A stretch of DNA of 64,000 nucleotides from Usitatibacter rugosus (GCF_013003965.1 NZ_CP053069.1:3565419-3629418); one strand, 5' to 3'; shown: positions 52,001 to 59,354, numbered from the stretch's first letter. Made by a program: numbers and translations. Notes: generated by a model from the letters alone, not told the origin.

Positions 52001-52392
52001 GCACGGAAGCCATACGGGCGCCCCGCGGGCGTGAAGTACACGGAGACCTCGTGCGTGACCCCGGGCTCGAAGAGACGCGTGCGCCACACGTAGAGCACAT
52101 GCTCGCCCTCGCGCAGGAACGGCGCCAGCGCGGGACGCCCTCCGCCTTCCTGCTCGATGAAGAGCTGCGCGCGGGAGTCGCCCTGGAAGGCGGCCGCGGA
52201 ACGCGTGAGCTTCGCGGGGGAGAGACGGAGGGACTCTGCGATCGAGGCCGCCTTCGCGAGCGCGTCGTCGCGCGTCATCGAGACGTCGACCTCGAGCAGC
52301 GGCAGCAGCGCGTCGCGGTGCCGGAGCATCGCCACTGCGCAGGCCAGCGATGCCACGAGCAAAACGATCCAGAACCAGGGCTTGCGGGACAT
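49060..52392 (-). CDS. giant CPBP-family intramembrane protease with repeated extracytoplasmic domains
   Basis: A 1110-residue membrane protein, several times the usual CPBP length. Layout: an N-terminal anchor, a soluble region to about residue 235, and a helical block (about 240-560) holding the CPBP site. The site consists of VWEEFLFRAVPLAG near residue 425, FGCAHATYPQ near 465 and HFIFD near 505. A second soluble region (about 600-830) and a further block of eight to ten helices to the end follow. The soluble regions contain PepSY-like openings (MTRDDALAKAA, ITREQALRIAED, LTEEAARNKAHEA). The protein may couple envelope sensing to proteolysis (inference). The start at 52392 precedes a clean anchor; the longer frame is unlikely. 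Confidence 0.82.
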   Translation of the reverse strand: MSRKPWFWIVLLVASLACAVAMLRHRDALLPLLEVDVSMTRDDALAKAASIAESLRLSPAKLTRSAAAFQGDSRAQLFIEQEGGGRPALAPFLREGEHVLYVWRTRLFEPGVTHEVSVYFTPAGRPYGFRARVPEAEAGAVLEADAARAIALERATTDWKVDFAQYKPVSTSTAKRTGGRMDHEFRYERVDTPIGEGKLLLTLVVSGDKLTALARGFQVPEAFERRYQERRSANSTISAAANIVVTLAYMLGGCLLGSIWLLRRGAWTWRPAAWLALGIALLVGFSVLDSIPSSWLGYNTATSSEAHYAKAIGAAVAAAVMWWAVLLATFTAGEGLGRLAFPSHPYLWGAWAPRTGATGAIVGRTLGGYAWVGFELAFVAVFYFVAQRYFGWWSPGSLMIDPNILSHAQPWIDPVANALRAGVWEEFLFRAVPLAGAALLGRHFGRGKLFIGVGLVLQAVVFGCAHATYPQEPSWARPVELFLPSIVWGLVYLRYGILPGILMHFIFDLVLMSTPLWATSAPGIGFDRAMVVLCALVPLIVVAVRVARARGLAPLAAIDINAHVTRLAPAWHAVATVPRREATAAATPRWAVALLMVLGLAGAAGWIDRITTPYDAPGLSITREQALRIAEDAVVAEGAKLGPDWRRLSKVEGPRDQEPHAFVWQKGGEAMYRALLGNHLAPPLWAVRFARFEGEVDVADRAESWFVFVAGDGTVRAIHHRLPEARAGARLTEEAARNKAHEAVGRWLGVDPSALRFVSGRASNKPGRLDWEFIYADPSRPVPPGGEAYVQVDIAGDQVVARGRYVFVPEDWTRERKAKRDSGAIVTGIAGLALLVALSTILVLVIRRFARREFSKRGAIVGAVVGFGFILAQRALGLEATMTEAFDTAQPITQQYVREGMVALAFAATVALLMAVMVGVAVRIASHAARSGAAAWRDAAALVFLAMGGPTLARWIWPVPREPRLPPVRDAESFAPVVASLLDSVDFMMFCAIAVAALGVLDARRGWRSALVAALFVCVGVIAGSRSPEWSVLTLAGGVVAGLAAWWIFRRYVLGRIEIVAPLIACGSVLAAIGTIARPTYAQAVPAAIVGMLSVAAGYLAWQWLVHKEK

Positions 52393-52438
52393 GCGATCAC
52401 GTCTATCGGGCTGTGCGGCAGGATGCCACAATCGGCGC

Positions 52439-52903
52439 ATGCGCCGCGCACCCCTCGCATCCGCAATGAGCCACACATCTGCAGTCGCCATCGCGGCGCT
52501 GGCGCTGCTCACCGCAGGCGCAGCCTTCGCGCGCGGCCCCGTGTGCCCGGAGACGCGCACCACGAAGAAGGCACCGGACGAGTTCTACAACCGCGCCAAT
52601 CCGGTCGCGCCCGCCGCGCTCGACAAGAAGGCGGCAGAGGTCGCGTTCTTCGGCGACGGTCAGGGCATCGCCTGCGCGTCATGCCACGGCGTGCGCGGCG
52701 ACGGCCAGGGCGACATGGCCTCGATGTTCGATCCGCCGCCGCGCAATTTCCGCTGCAAGGCCACGCTCGCGAACGTGTCCGATGGCCAGCTCTTCTGGGT
52801 GATCCGCTACGGCTCGCCGACGACCTCGATGCCGCCGCATCCGCATCTCTCGGATGCGCGCATCTGGCAGCTGGTGCTCTACATCCGCGCGCTCGGAAAC
52901 TGA
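52439..52903 (+). CDS. periplasmic monoheme cytochrome c
   Basis: A 154-residue class I-type cytochrome. Signal peptide (SAVAIAALALLTAGAAFA), mature start near RGPVCPETR, heme site CASCH (Cys79, Cys82, His83) in GQGIACASCHGVRGDGQGD, and a likely distal ligand Met131 in TTSMPPHPH. The GDGQG and PPPRNF features are common in small electron-transfer cytochromes. An internal ATG at 52466 would still leave a signal peptide, so the exact start is open. It diverges from the large CPBP gene by 46 bases. Redox partner unknown. Confidence 0.88.
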   Translation: MRRAPLASAMSHTSAVAIAALALLTAGAAFARGPVCPETRTTKKAPDEFYNRANPVAPAALDKKAAEVAFFGDGQGIACASCHGVRGDGQGDMASMFDPPPRNFRCKATLANVSDGQLFWVIRYGSPTTSMPPHPHLSDARIWQLVLYIRALGN

Positions 52904-52910
52904 GCCCCGC

Positions 52911-53495
52911 TCAGAAGCGATACCAGGGCTTCTTCGGCGGATCGGCCAGGACGAGCGACATCGGCATCGTCTTCGTGCCCTCGACGAATCCGTACGCCGC
53001 GACCGCGAAGCCCACGCGCGGGTCGAGCACCTGCACGGTCATCTTCACGAGGCGCGCGGCGGCGAGCGCACACGCATGCGCGGCCTGCTGGGCATCGAGC
53101 TTCTGCGCCGCGGCGATGGCGCGCACCTCGACCTCTAGCTTCTCCTGCGTCTGCACGACGGTGAGCAGCGGCCGGTTCTGCTCGAGGACATTCAGGTCGT
53201 CGGGCTGCAGCGCGCGGGGATCGAGGCCCTCGGCCGCGAGCCCGTAGGCGAAGGTCTGCATGAGGGCTGGGCCTTCCTCGTTGGCGCGATCCGACAGCAC
53301 CGGTGCGCCGGGCTCGATGCCCGCGGTGGGCAGGCCGAACGATCGAAACAGGAACGTGCCGCCGAGGCGCGCGGCGGCGGCGATGGCCGTCTCCGCATGC
53401 ACGCCCTTCTCGTTTCGCAGGAGGCGCACGATCGCCTCGACCATCTTCGCCGCGGCCGCGACCTGCGCCTTGGCGGGAGCCTTCCACTCGGTCAT
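52911..53495 (-). CDS. protein of unknown function in the HipA-like/DUF3037 operon
   Basis: A 194-residue protein without signal peptide or clear membrane segment, mainly helical and Ala-rich. It has GVHAETAIAAAARLGGTFLFRS, an alanine-rich VRAIAAAQKLDAQQAAH helix, and GTKTMPMSLVL near the end. I do not recognise a family. Its ATG overlaps the DUF3037 stop by 4 bases (ATGA), so it is translated with that gene and probably belongs to the same functional unit. Confidence 0.75.
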   Translation of the reverse strand: MTEWKAPAKAQVAAAAKMVEAIVRLLRNEKGVHAETAIAAAARLGGTFLFRSFGLPTAGIEPGAPVLSDRANEEGPALMQTFAYGLAAEGLDPRALQPDDLNVLEQNRPLLTVVQTQEKLEVEVRAIAAAQKLDAQQAAHACALAAARLVKMTVQVLDPRVGFAVAAYGFVEGTKTMPMSLVLADPPKKPWYRF

Positions 53496-53887
53496 CGCTT
53501 CGGGATCCTCACCATCGCGTCGAGCAATCGTTCGAGGGCCGTGGCCGGGTCCCCGGCGCGGCCGGTGTGCGCGGCCGACACCTGGATGATCGTACTGCGC
53601 GGGGCTGTGAGCCACCTGAAGCGCTCGCGCGGCGAGAGCTTGCCGATGGGGCCCGCGGCATCTCCACCGGCGCAGATGACGGGGATGGTGTCGAGGTGTG
53701 CGCGCACCGTCGCGAGGTCGGCACCGGGATCGAGCATGCGGATGCGGGCCTCATCGAGCTCGATGCGCGCCTCGAGGAAATCGCGCTCGTGGCACGAGAC
53801 GATCACGCCCACGTTCACGAACTCCTCGCGCTCGACGCGCGGGACGACGCGGATCACGGCGTAGTCGTAGCTACACGGCGCGGGCAC
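53492..53887 (-). CDS. DUF3037 domain-containing protein
   Basis: A 131-residue protein matching DUF3037: CSYDYAVIRVVPRVEREEFVNVGVIVSCHERDFLEAR is the conserved N-terminal strand-turn-strand. RIRMLDPGADLATVRAHLDTIP and FRWLTAPRSTIIQVSAAHTG follow. I place the start at the GTG at 53887 because AGGAGG lies 6 bases upstream; the frame extends 8 codons further with no better site. The family is uncharacterised and, to my recollection, is typically found next to HipA-like kinases, as here. It overlaps the kinase gene by 17 bases. Confidence 0.87.
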   Translation of the reverse strand: MPAPCSYDYAVIRVVPRVEREEFVNVGVIVSCHERDFLEARIELDEARIRMLDPGADLATVRAHLDTIPVICAGGDAAGPIGKLSPRERFRWLTAPRSTIIQVSAAHTGRAGDPATALERLLDAMVRIPKR

Positions 53888-54620
53888 GGAGGGCCTCCTC
53901 GACGAAAACACGCGGCGGAGCGAGACGCGCGTTGAGGTAGCGTGAATACGTTTCGCGGCCGGCGTCTTGCGCGATCCAGTCCTCCGGGATCGACGCCACG
54001 ATGCCCTCGATCACGTTCGGCGTGAGGCGCGCGGCAAGGCGGGCGTCCACCTCGGCCAGGCGGGATGCGAACGGCAGCAGCACGTGGTCCTTGATCTTCG
54101 GGAACGCTTCCTTTGCTCGCGCCGCGAAATCTCCGCCCGCGTGGTGAACGTAGAGCGCGGCGCCGTGGTCGATCAAGCGGAGCTTGCCGTGCCACATGAG
54201 CAGGTTGGTATTGCGCGGCGACCGGTCGAGGTTCACGACCAGCGCGTCGAACCACACGATGGCGGAGGCGAGCTCGGCATCGGGCTGCTCGGCGACCGGA
54301 TCGAACGCCACCGAGCCCGGCATGTAGTCCAGCGCGATGTTCACGCCGGCGCTCGCGCGGATCAAGTCCTGGATCTCGGGGTCGGGCTCGGAGCGGGCGA
54401 GCTCGCGGTCGAGCGTGATGAAGACGATCTCGGGGACATCGAGGCCCACGGCCCGCGCGACCTCCCCGGCGACCAGCTCCGCGACGAGCGCCCGCGGCCC
54501 CTGGCCGGCGCCGCGGAACTTGATGACATAGAGGCCTTCGTCATCCGCCTCGACGATCGCGGGCAGCGAGCCGCCCTCGCGAAGCGGCGTCACGTAGCGC
54601 GTGGCGGCGACCGTCCTCAT
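53871..54620 (-). CDS. HipA-like (HipA_2) kinase-fold protein
   Basis: A 249-residue protein with a reduced HipA-type kinase domain. The ATP-binding lysine is probably in GLYVIKFRGAGQG. The catalytic loop is NLDRSPRNTNLL (Asp, Asn) and the metal-binding DFG-like motif is LRLIDHGAALYVHH. It lacks the N-terminal domain of the HipA toxin, and no HipB-like antitoxin gene is adjacent, so it need not be a toxin. HipA proper phosphorylates glutamyl-tRNA synthetase; the target here is unknown. It is 25 bases downstream of the RidA gene and overlaps the DUF3037 gene. Confidence 0.85.
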   Translation of the reverse strand: MRTVAATRYVTPLREGGSLPAIVEADDEGLYVIKFRGAGQGPRALVAELVAGEVARAVGLDVPEIVFITLDRELARSEPDPEIQDLIRASAGVNIALDYMPGSVAFDPVAEQPDAELASAIVWFDALVVNLDRSPRNTNLLMWHGKLRLIDHGAALYVHHAGGDFAARAKEAFPKIKDHVLLPFASRLAEVDARLAARLTPNVIEGIVASIPEDWIAQDAGRETYSRYLNARLAPPRVFVEEALRARAV

Positions 54621-54645
54621 GGGCGCGTCGCCTTTCCCGCCGCTC

Positions 54646-54993
54646 CTAGAGCGCGGCCACGCACATGATCTCGACCTTGTAGGCCGGATTGGCGAGCTTG
54701 GCCTCGATCGTGGCGCGCGCCGGCGTCTGGCCCGGCACGACCCACGCTTCCCACACCGCGTTCATGCCGGCGAAGTCCTTCATGTCGGGCAGGAAGATCT
54801 GCGCCGAGAGGATCTTGGTCTTGTCGCTGCCGACCTTGGCCAGCAGCTTGTCGATCTTGGCGAGGACTTCCTGGGTCTGGCCCGTGATGTCCTTCTTCTC
54901 GTCGTCGGGGACTTCTCCCGCGAGGTACACCGTGTTGCCGTGGACGACGATCTCGGAGAGGCGCTTGCCGACGTTGTGGCGCTGGATGGCCAT
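54646..54993 (-). CDS. RidA/YjgF-family protein
   Basis: A 115-residue member of the reactive enamine/imine deaminase superfamily. It includes VVHGNTVYLAGEVPDD, DITGQTQEVLAKIDKLLAKVGSD, SAQIFLPDMKDFAGMN and PGQTPARATIEAKLANPAYKVEI. The arginine in PARATIEA matches the substrate-carboxylate-binding Arg of active RidA. RidA hydrolyses reactive enamines produced by PLP enzymes; a threonine ammonia-lyase gene, a source of such enamines, lies 670 bases away. The start at 54993 gives MAIQRHNVGKRLS. Confidence 0.9.
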   Translation of the reverse strand: MAIQRHNVGKRLSEIVVHGNTVYLAGEVPDDEKKDITGQTQEVLAKIDKLLAKVGSDKTKILSAQIFLPDMKDFAGMNAVWEAWVVPGQTPARATIEAKLANPAYKVEIMCVAAL

Positions 54994-55057
54994 GGTTTTT
55001 TTCCCTGTTGGTGGATTCACGTGCAGTTTACTATCGCTCTTTAGCCCGGAGAGAGCC

Positions 55058-55591
55058 ATGCCGCGAATTCCCTACGTGCCCGCCGACATCGCGGAGCCCC
55101 GCGAGATCGTCGACGCCATTCGCGCCCGGCGCGGGGGAACGCTGCTCGACCTGGACCGCATGCTGCTGAACAGCCCCGCCCTCGCCGCGGGCTGGAACAC
55201 CTACCTCGGGGCGGTCCGCACGCAGCTCACGCTCTCCCCGAAGCTGCGCGAGCTGGCCATTTGCGGCGTAGCGATCCTGAACCGCGCCGAATACGAGTTC
55301 AAGCAGCACTCGCCGCACTTCCTCAAGGGCGGCGGCACCCCGGCCCAGCTGGAAGCGCTGCGCGAGTTCGAGCGCGCGTCGTCCTCCACGCTCTTCGACG
55401 CGTCGGAGCGAGCGGTGATCCGCCTCACCATCGAGATGACCCGCAACGTGGAAGTGCGCGACGAGACCTTCGCGGCGGCCGCCAAGGTGATCGCCTCCGA
55501 GCAGGCGATGGTCGAGCTGGTCGCCACCATTGCCACCTACAACATGGTGTCGCGCTTCCTCGTCGCCCTCGACATCCACGCGAGGACGTGA
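55058..55591 (+). CDS. carboxymuconolactone decarboxylase / AhpD-like family protein
   Basis: A 177-residue helical protein of the CMD family. It has LLDLDRMLLNSPALAAGWNTYLGAVRT, LSPKLRELAICGVAILNRAEYEFKQHSP and MVELVATIATYNMVSRFLVALDI. The C-x-x-C typical of AhpD peroxidases is absent; a single Cys (AICGVA) precedes the E-x4-H motif, as in the decarboxylase-like group. Exact reaction unknown. CGGAGAGAGCC precedes the ATG. It converges on the threonine ammonia-lyase gene with a palindrome between them. Confidence 0.87.
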   Translation: MPRIPYVPADIAEPREIVDAIRARRGGTLLDLDRMLLNSPALAAGWNTYLGAVRTQLTLSPKLRELAICGVAILNRAEYEFKQHSPHFLKGGGTPAQLEALREFERASSSTLFDASERAVIRLTIEMTRNVEVRDETFAAAAKVIASEQAMVELVATIATYNMVSRFLVALDIHART

Positions 55592-55594
55592 AGG

Positions 55595-55668
55595 GTGAAT
55601 AAAGGGGTCAGGACAACTTATTCGAAAAAAGAAGCGTACGAATAAGTTGTCCTGACCCCTTTATTCAC
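55595..55668. terminator. perfect-arm palindrome at a convergent junction (AATAAAGGGGTC family)
   Basis: GTGAATAAAGGGGTCAGGAC continues with AACTTATTCG and is mirrored exactly by CGAATAAGTTGTCCTGACCC and TTTATTCAC, giving about 30-base arms around an AAAAAAGAAGCGTA loop. The genes ending at 55591 and 55665 converge on it, and the second stop codon lies inside the right arm. It is a good candidate for a two-way terminator derived from a repeat. Confidence 0.8.
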
Positions 55669-56876
55669 TTGATCTCCGCTTTGAACCCGGCTTCCTGGAG
55701 GGCCTTCACGATCTCGTGAACGTGGGCGGCGTTGCGGGTCTTGATCGCGAGGTCGATCTCGACGTGCTGGACGGTGAGCTGCGTGAAGGCGCGGTGGTGG
55801 TGCACCTCCTCCACGTTGGCGTTGTGCTCGGCGATGACGGCGGTGATCTTCGCGAGCGAGCCCGGCAGGTCGCGCGCCTCGACCTTCACGCGCGCGAGGC
55901 GCCCCGCGCGCACCATGCCGCGCTGCACGATGTCGGCCAGCACCAGCGGCTCGATGTTGCCGCCGCAGAGGACCAACCCGACATTCTTTCCGCGGAACGT
56001 GTCCTTGAACTTGAGGAGCGCGGCGAGGCCCGCGGCGCCCGCGCCTTCGACGACGGTCTTCTCGATCTCGAGGAGCATCACGACGCTCTCCTCGATGTCG
56101 CCTTCGTCCACGAGCAGGATGTCCTTCACGTGGCGCTTCACGACCTCGCGCGTGATCTGCCCCGGCTCCTTCACCGCGATGCCCTCGGCGATGGTGCCCG
56201 GCCCGAAGGCCGCGGGCGTGCCGCGCATCACGTGGTACATGCCGGGAAAGCGGGCGACCTCGACGCCGTAGACCTCGATCGAGGGCTTGAGCGCCTTGGC
56301 CGCCAGCGTGATGCCGGAGATGAGGCCGCCGCCGCCCACCGCGATCACCAGCACGTCCAACTGCGGGAAGGCTTCCAGCATCTCCAGGCCGATGGTGCCC
56401 TGGCCGGCGATGATCTTCGCGTCGTCGTAGGGGTGCACGAACGTGAGCCCGCGCTCGGCCATGATCCGCTTGGCCGCGCGCATCGCATCGTCGAAGCCCT
56501 CGCCCTCCAGGATCACCTCGGCGCCGTGCTTGCGCGTGTGCTCGACTTTCACGAACGGCGTGTGCTTCGGCATCACGATCACCGCCGGGATGCCCAGGCG
56601 GCTCGCGTGATAGGCCACGCCCTGCGCGTGGTTGCCGGCCGAACAGGCGATCACGCCCTTGGCGCGCTCCGCGGCCGTGAGGGACTCCAGCTTGTTGATC
56701 GCGCCGCGCTCCTTGAAGGACGCCGTGAACTGGTGGTTCTCGAACTTGAGGAACACCTGCGCGCCCGAGATCTCGGAGAGCGTCTGAGAGAGGAGGCAGG
56801 GCGTGCGCACGACCTGGCCGTCGATGGCCTGGGCGGCGGCGCGGATGTCTGCGAGGGTGATGAGTTCGGCGGTCAT
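55665..56876 (-). CDS. threonine ammonia-lyase (catabolic/medium type, with ACT domain)
   Basis: A 403-residue PLP enzyme deaminating threonine to 2-oxobutyrate. The PLP lysine is in FTASFKERGAINKL. Other motifs are CSAGNHAQGVAYHA, the phosphate-binding AVGGGGLISGI, EVYGVEVARFPGM, EGAGAAGLAALL and VLCGGNIEP. A single C-terminal ACT domain (about 325-403, ARLARVKVEARDLPGSLAKI) implies allosteric control. The length fits the one-ACT form, shorter than biosynthetic IlvA with two regulatory repeats. The start at 56876 gives MTAELITLADIRAA; the longer frame is GC-rich filler. A 229-base gap upstream shows no gene. Confidence 0.92.
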   Translation of the reverse strand: MTAELITLADIRAAAQAIDGQVVRTPCLLSQTLSEISGAQVFLKFENHQFTASFKERGAINKLESLTAAERAKGVIACSAGNHAQGVAYHASRLGIPAVIVMPKHTPFVKVEHTRKHGAEVILEGEGFDDAMRAAKRIMAERGLTFVHPYDDAKIIAGQGTIGLEMLEAFPQLDVLVIAVGGGGLISGITLAAKALKPSIEVYGVEVARFPGMYHVMRGTPAAFGPGTIAEGIAVKEPGQITREVVKRHVKDILLVDEGDIEESVVMLLEIEKTVVEGAGAAGLAALLKFKDTFRGKNVGLVLCGGNIEPLVLADIVQRGMVRAGRLARVKVEARDLPGSLAKITAVIAEHNANVEEVHHHRAFTQLTVQHVEIDLAIKTRNAAHVHEIVKALQEAGFKAEIK

Positions 56877-57092
56877 GGGAAAGCTCGGTCGGGCGGGTGT
56901 CCGGAGGCTCGTTCGGGAGGCCTTGGGCGGCCCCAGGCGGCGGCGGACGGGGTCTGGACACCTCAGGACCCCTCCCAGCCCCCCGGAACCCCGGCAAGGG
57001 CCTGAAAAAGCACGAGGGGAGAGCCGTCTCCCGGGTCTCTCCCCTCGCCGTTCCTCCCCCCCAAATCCAGCGCGGAGTCTGGGGAATGGCCC

Positions 57093-57098
57093 TACCAT
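57093..57098 (+). promoter_or_regulatory. candidate -10 box 7 bases before the Nudix gene
   Basis: TACCAT ends 7 bases before the ATG at 57106, which would give a leaderless or nearly leaderless transcript. There is no clear -35 and no ribosome-binding sequence upstream of the ATG. Confidence 0.3.
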
Positions 57099-57105
57099 TG
57101 TCAAC

Positions 57106-57981
57106 ATGAAGCCGAGACCCTTTCCGGACCTCCTGGGCTTCCTCAAGACGGCCTGCACGCATGCGTCCCACCAGGGCCGCGACCTGCCCCTGGTGCCCTT
57201 CTACGTGAAGGAGCATCCCGTGGGCTGGCTGCGACCCTCCTTCGCCGGGGAGCTGCGCCGCTGGCCCCACGTCTTCGAGGTGGACGCCTCGTGGGTGGCG
57301 CTGAAGGGGGCGCCCGACACCGTCGCCGGGCGCACCGCGGCACTGGACGAGGTCACGCGCGCCCTGGCCAAGGAGGGGCAGATCCGCGGCTGGCGCGAGG
57401 AGCCCGTGAGCATCTCCTGGCACTACGCGGCGCCGGAGTTGCTGCGAGTGGAGCGCGCGGCCTCGCGCCACTTCGGCTTCGTCTCCTACGGCGTGCATGC
57501 CAACGGCTTCACGCGCCGTGGCGGCGAGGTGCACACGTGGATCTCCCGGCGCGCGGCCGACAAGGCCGTGGACCCCGGAATGCTGGACAACCTCGTCGGC
57601 GGGCGCATCGCCGCCGGCTCCACGGTGGACGAGACCCTGCGCAAGGAAGCGTGGGAAGAAGCCGGCATCCCGCCCGCGCGCCTGGCGGGGGTCTATTGTT
57701 CGAGCGCCGTTCGCGTCGAGTACGCCGTGCCCGAAGGGCTGCACCGCGAAGTGCTCTTCGTGCACGACCTGTGGCTGCCCGCTGACTTCACGCCCGCCAA
57801 CCAGGACGGCGAGGTGCAGGAAATCCAGCTGCTGCGCAACGAAGATGTCGTTTCCCGCATCCTCGACGGCGAGTTCACGCTCGACGCAGGCGCCGTCACC
57901 ATCGACGGCCTGCTGCGCCAGGGCGTGCCCGTTCCCGAAGACCCGCAATACCTCGACCTGCTTCGCTTGCTCAAGCCTTAA
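57106..57981 (+). CDS. DUF4743/Nudix-family hydrolase
   Basis: A 291-residue protein with an N-terminal DUF4743 part (FYVKEHPVGWLRPSF, WPHVFEVDASWVAL). The Nudix domain holds the box near residues 165-190 as GRIAAGSTVDETLRKEAWEEAG, which keeps R-E-x-x-E-E in the form KEAWEEAG. FGFVSYGVHANGF and VHDLWLPADFTP agree with the Nudix subfamily of the C-terminal part of fungal thiamine pyrophosphokinase-like proteins. It probably hydrolyses a nucleoside diphosphate-X, possibly a damaged cofactor; substrate unknown. Leader may be absent. Confidence 0.88.
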   Translation: MKPRPFPDLLGFLKTACTHASHQGRDLPLVPFYVKEHPVGWLRPSFAGELRRWPHVFEVDASWVALKGAPDTVAGRTAALDEVTRALAKEGQIRGWREEPVSISWHYAAPELLRVERAASRHFGFVSYGVHANGFTRRGGEVHTWISRRAADKAVDPGMLDNLVGGRIAAGSTVDETLRKEAWEEAGIPPARLAGVYCSSAVRVEYAVPEGLHREVLFVHDLWLPADFTPANQDGEVQEIQLLRNEDVVSRILDGEFTLDAGAVTIDGLLRQGVPVPEDPQYLDLLRLLKP

Positions 57982-58101
57982 GTGACGCGGCGGTTGCGTA
58001 CGGTGTCATTCTGAAATTTATGGTGACACGCCGCCCGGAACCAATGGGCAGCATTTCCGGAAGAAGAATCGGGACCCCCTCCCGAACGCCTGGAGATGGA
58101 A

Positions 58102-58419
58102 ATGAAAAAAACCGTGCTGTTCCTCACCGCCGCATCCGTACTTGTCCTGTCCGCTTGCGCGGGCGTGCAGACTTCTCAGACCGGCGCCGCCGGCGCCAGC
58201 TCGGCCGCCGCGGGATCGGGCTCGATGTACTGCTGGAAACGCTCGCTCTCGGAATCCGGCGACACATTCAACTGCAACTGGGCCGGCACGAAGCATGACG
58301 CCTGCCTGGTGAACGGCATCAACGCGAGCCCCCTGTCGAAGAACCAGGTGGCCGCGGGACCGAAGGACGCCGGACGCTGCGAAAACGGCGAATGGCTGGT
58401 GATGGTGAACACGAAGTAG
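58102..58419 (+). CDS. small lipoprotein of unknown function
   Basis: A 105-residue lipoprotein: signal MKKTVLFLTAASVLVLSAC with the acylated Cys at residue 19. The Ala/Gly/Ser-rich linker leads to a small domain with four Cys (YCWKRSL, FNCNWAG, HDACLVNG, GRCENGEW), probably two disulfides. No family recognised. The ATG at 58102 is preferred to the one at 58096 because GGAG sits 6 bases before it and the basic residues follow directly. Confidence 0.75.
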   Translation: MKKTVLFLTAASVLVLSACAGVQTSQTGAAGASSAAAGSGSMYCWKRSLSESGDTFNCNWAGTKHDACLVNGINASPLSKNQVAAGPKDAGRCENGEWLVMVNTK

Positions 58420-58430
58420 CCGTTGCTCGC

Positions 58431-58457
58431 TGGGTTCCCGCCTCCGCGGGAATGACG
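58431..58457. repeat. half REP-like element
   Basis: TGGGTTCCCGCCTCCGCGGGAATGACG keeps only one of the two stems of the REP-like family seen at 1314, 3788, 22220 and 23139. It lies just after the lipoprotein gene. Confidence 0.7.
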
Positions 58458-58472
58458 GGCGGAGGGCGCCTG

Positions 58473-58478
58473 TAGAAT
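58473..58478 (+). promoter_or_regulatory. candidate -10 box 9 bases before the EamA gene
   Basis: TAGAAT followed by GGCGCCCTC and the ATG at 58488. A transcript from it would start within about three bases of the initiation codon. Confidence 0.35.
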
Positions 58479-58487
58479 GGCGCCCTC

Positions 58488-59354
58488 ATGTCGGTCTTAG
58501 CCCTCCTGCTGGTCCTCGCGTCGGCGTTCATCCACGCGAGCTGGAACTTCATCCTGAAGAAGAGCGGCGGCGGCAGCGGCGTGATCGCGCTGTCGTGCAC
58601 GCTTTCGCTCGCGATCTACCTGCCGGTGCTCATCGGCGCCGCGATCCTCCAGCACTACCAGTTCGAGTGGATCCATCTCGTGCTCATGTTCGTGAGCGGG
58701 ATGGTGCACCTCGTCTACTTCCTGCTGCTCGACCGCGCCTATCGCAGCGGCGGCGACCTCTCGATCGTCTACCCGCTCGCGCGCGCCACCGGCCCGCTGC
58801 TCACCATCCTCTTCGCGATCGCGGTGATCGGCGAGCGCCCCGGTCCGGTGCCGCTGGCCGGCGCCGTGCTGATCGGCATCTCCGCGCTGGTGCTCACCGG
58901 CAACCCCCTCGCATGGCACAAGAGCGAGGCTCGCAGTGCCGTCGGCTTCGCCCTCCTCACCGGCATGACGATCGCGGTCTATACGCTCACCGACAAGTGG
59001 AGCGTGGCCGCGTGGCTCGTCCCGCCGCTCGTGTACGACTGGGGCTGCAACTTCTTTCGCTGCCTCGTGATCGTGCCGCTCACGCGCCACCGCAATCCCG
59101 GGGCGATCGCGCTCGCCTGGCGTGAGAAGCGCAGCACGGTCCTCATCATCGCGGCCCTCTCGCCGCTTTCGTACATCCTCGTCCTGACCGCGATGGTGTT
59201 CACGCCGGTGAGCCTGGTGGCTCCCGCGCGCGAGGTCTCGATCCTCTTCGCCGCCCTGATGGGCGCACACCTGCTCAAGGAAGGCGACGTCACGCGCCGC
59301 GCGATCGCCGCCGTGGGGATGGTCCTGGGAATCTCCGGGCTCGCCCTGGGGTAG
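58488..59354 (+). CDS. EamA/DMT-superfamily transporter
   Basis: A 288-residue inner-membrane protein with about ten hydrophobic helices in two EamA repeats. The first repeat is about 1-140 (ALLLVLASAFIHASWNFIL...YPLARATGPLLTILFAIAVIGERPG), the second about 150-288 (SPLSYILVLTAMVFTPVSLVAPAREVSILFAALMGAHLL). The family exports or imports small metabolites such as amino acids or nucleotide sugars. The YPLARATGPL motif matches the first-repeat signature. Substrate unknown. Confidence 0.9.
   Translation: MSVLALLLVLASAFIHASWNFILKKSGGGSGVIALSCTLSLAIYLPVLIGAAILQHYQFEWIHLVLMFVSGMVHLVYFLLLDRAYRSGGDLSIVYPLARATGPLLTILFAIAVIGERPGPVPLAGAVLIGISALVLTGNPLAWHKSEARSAVGFALLTGMTIAVYTLTDKWSVAAWLVPPLVYDWGCNFFRCLVIVPLTRHRNPGAIALAWREKRSTVLIIAALSPLSYILVLTAMVFTPVSLVAPAREVSILFAALMGAHLLKEGDVTRRAIAAVGMVLGISGLALG

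Noticed and set aside
49612-53247. 1211-residue plus-strand reading frame
   Set aside because: Antisense to the CPBP protein, then out of frame through the real cytochrome c gene; Arg/His-rich filler only.
53871-54620. HipA-like protein as a classic HipBA toxin-antitoxin pair
   Set aside because: There is no HipB-type helix-turn-helix gene nearby and the protein lacks the HipA N-terminal domain; only the kinase core is similar.
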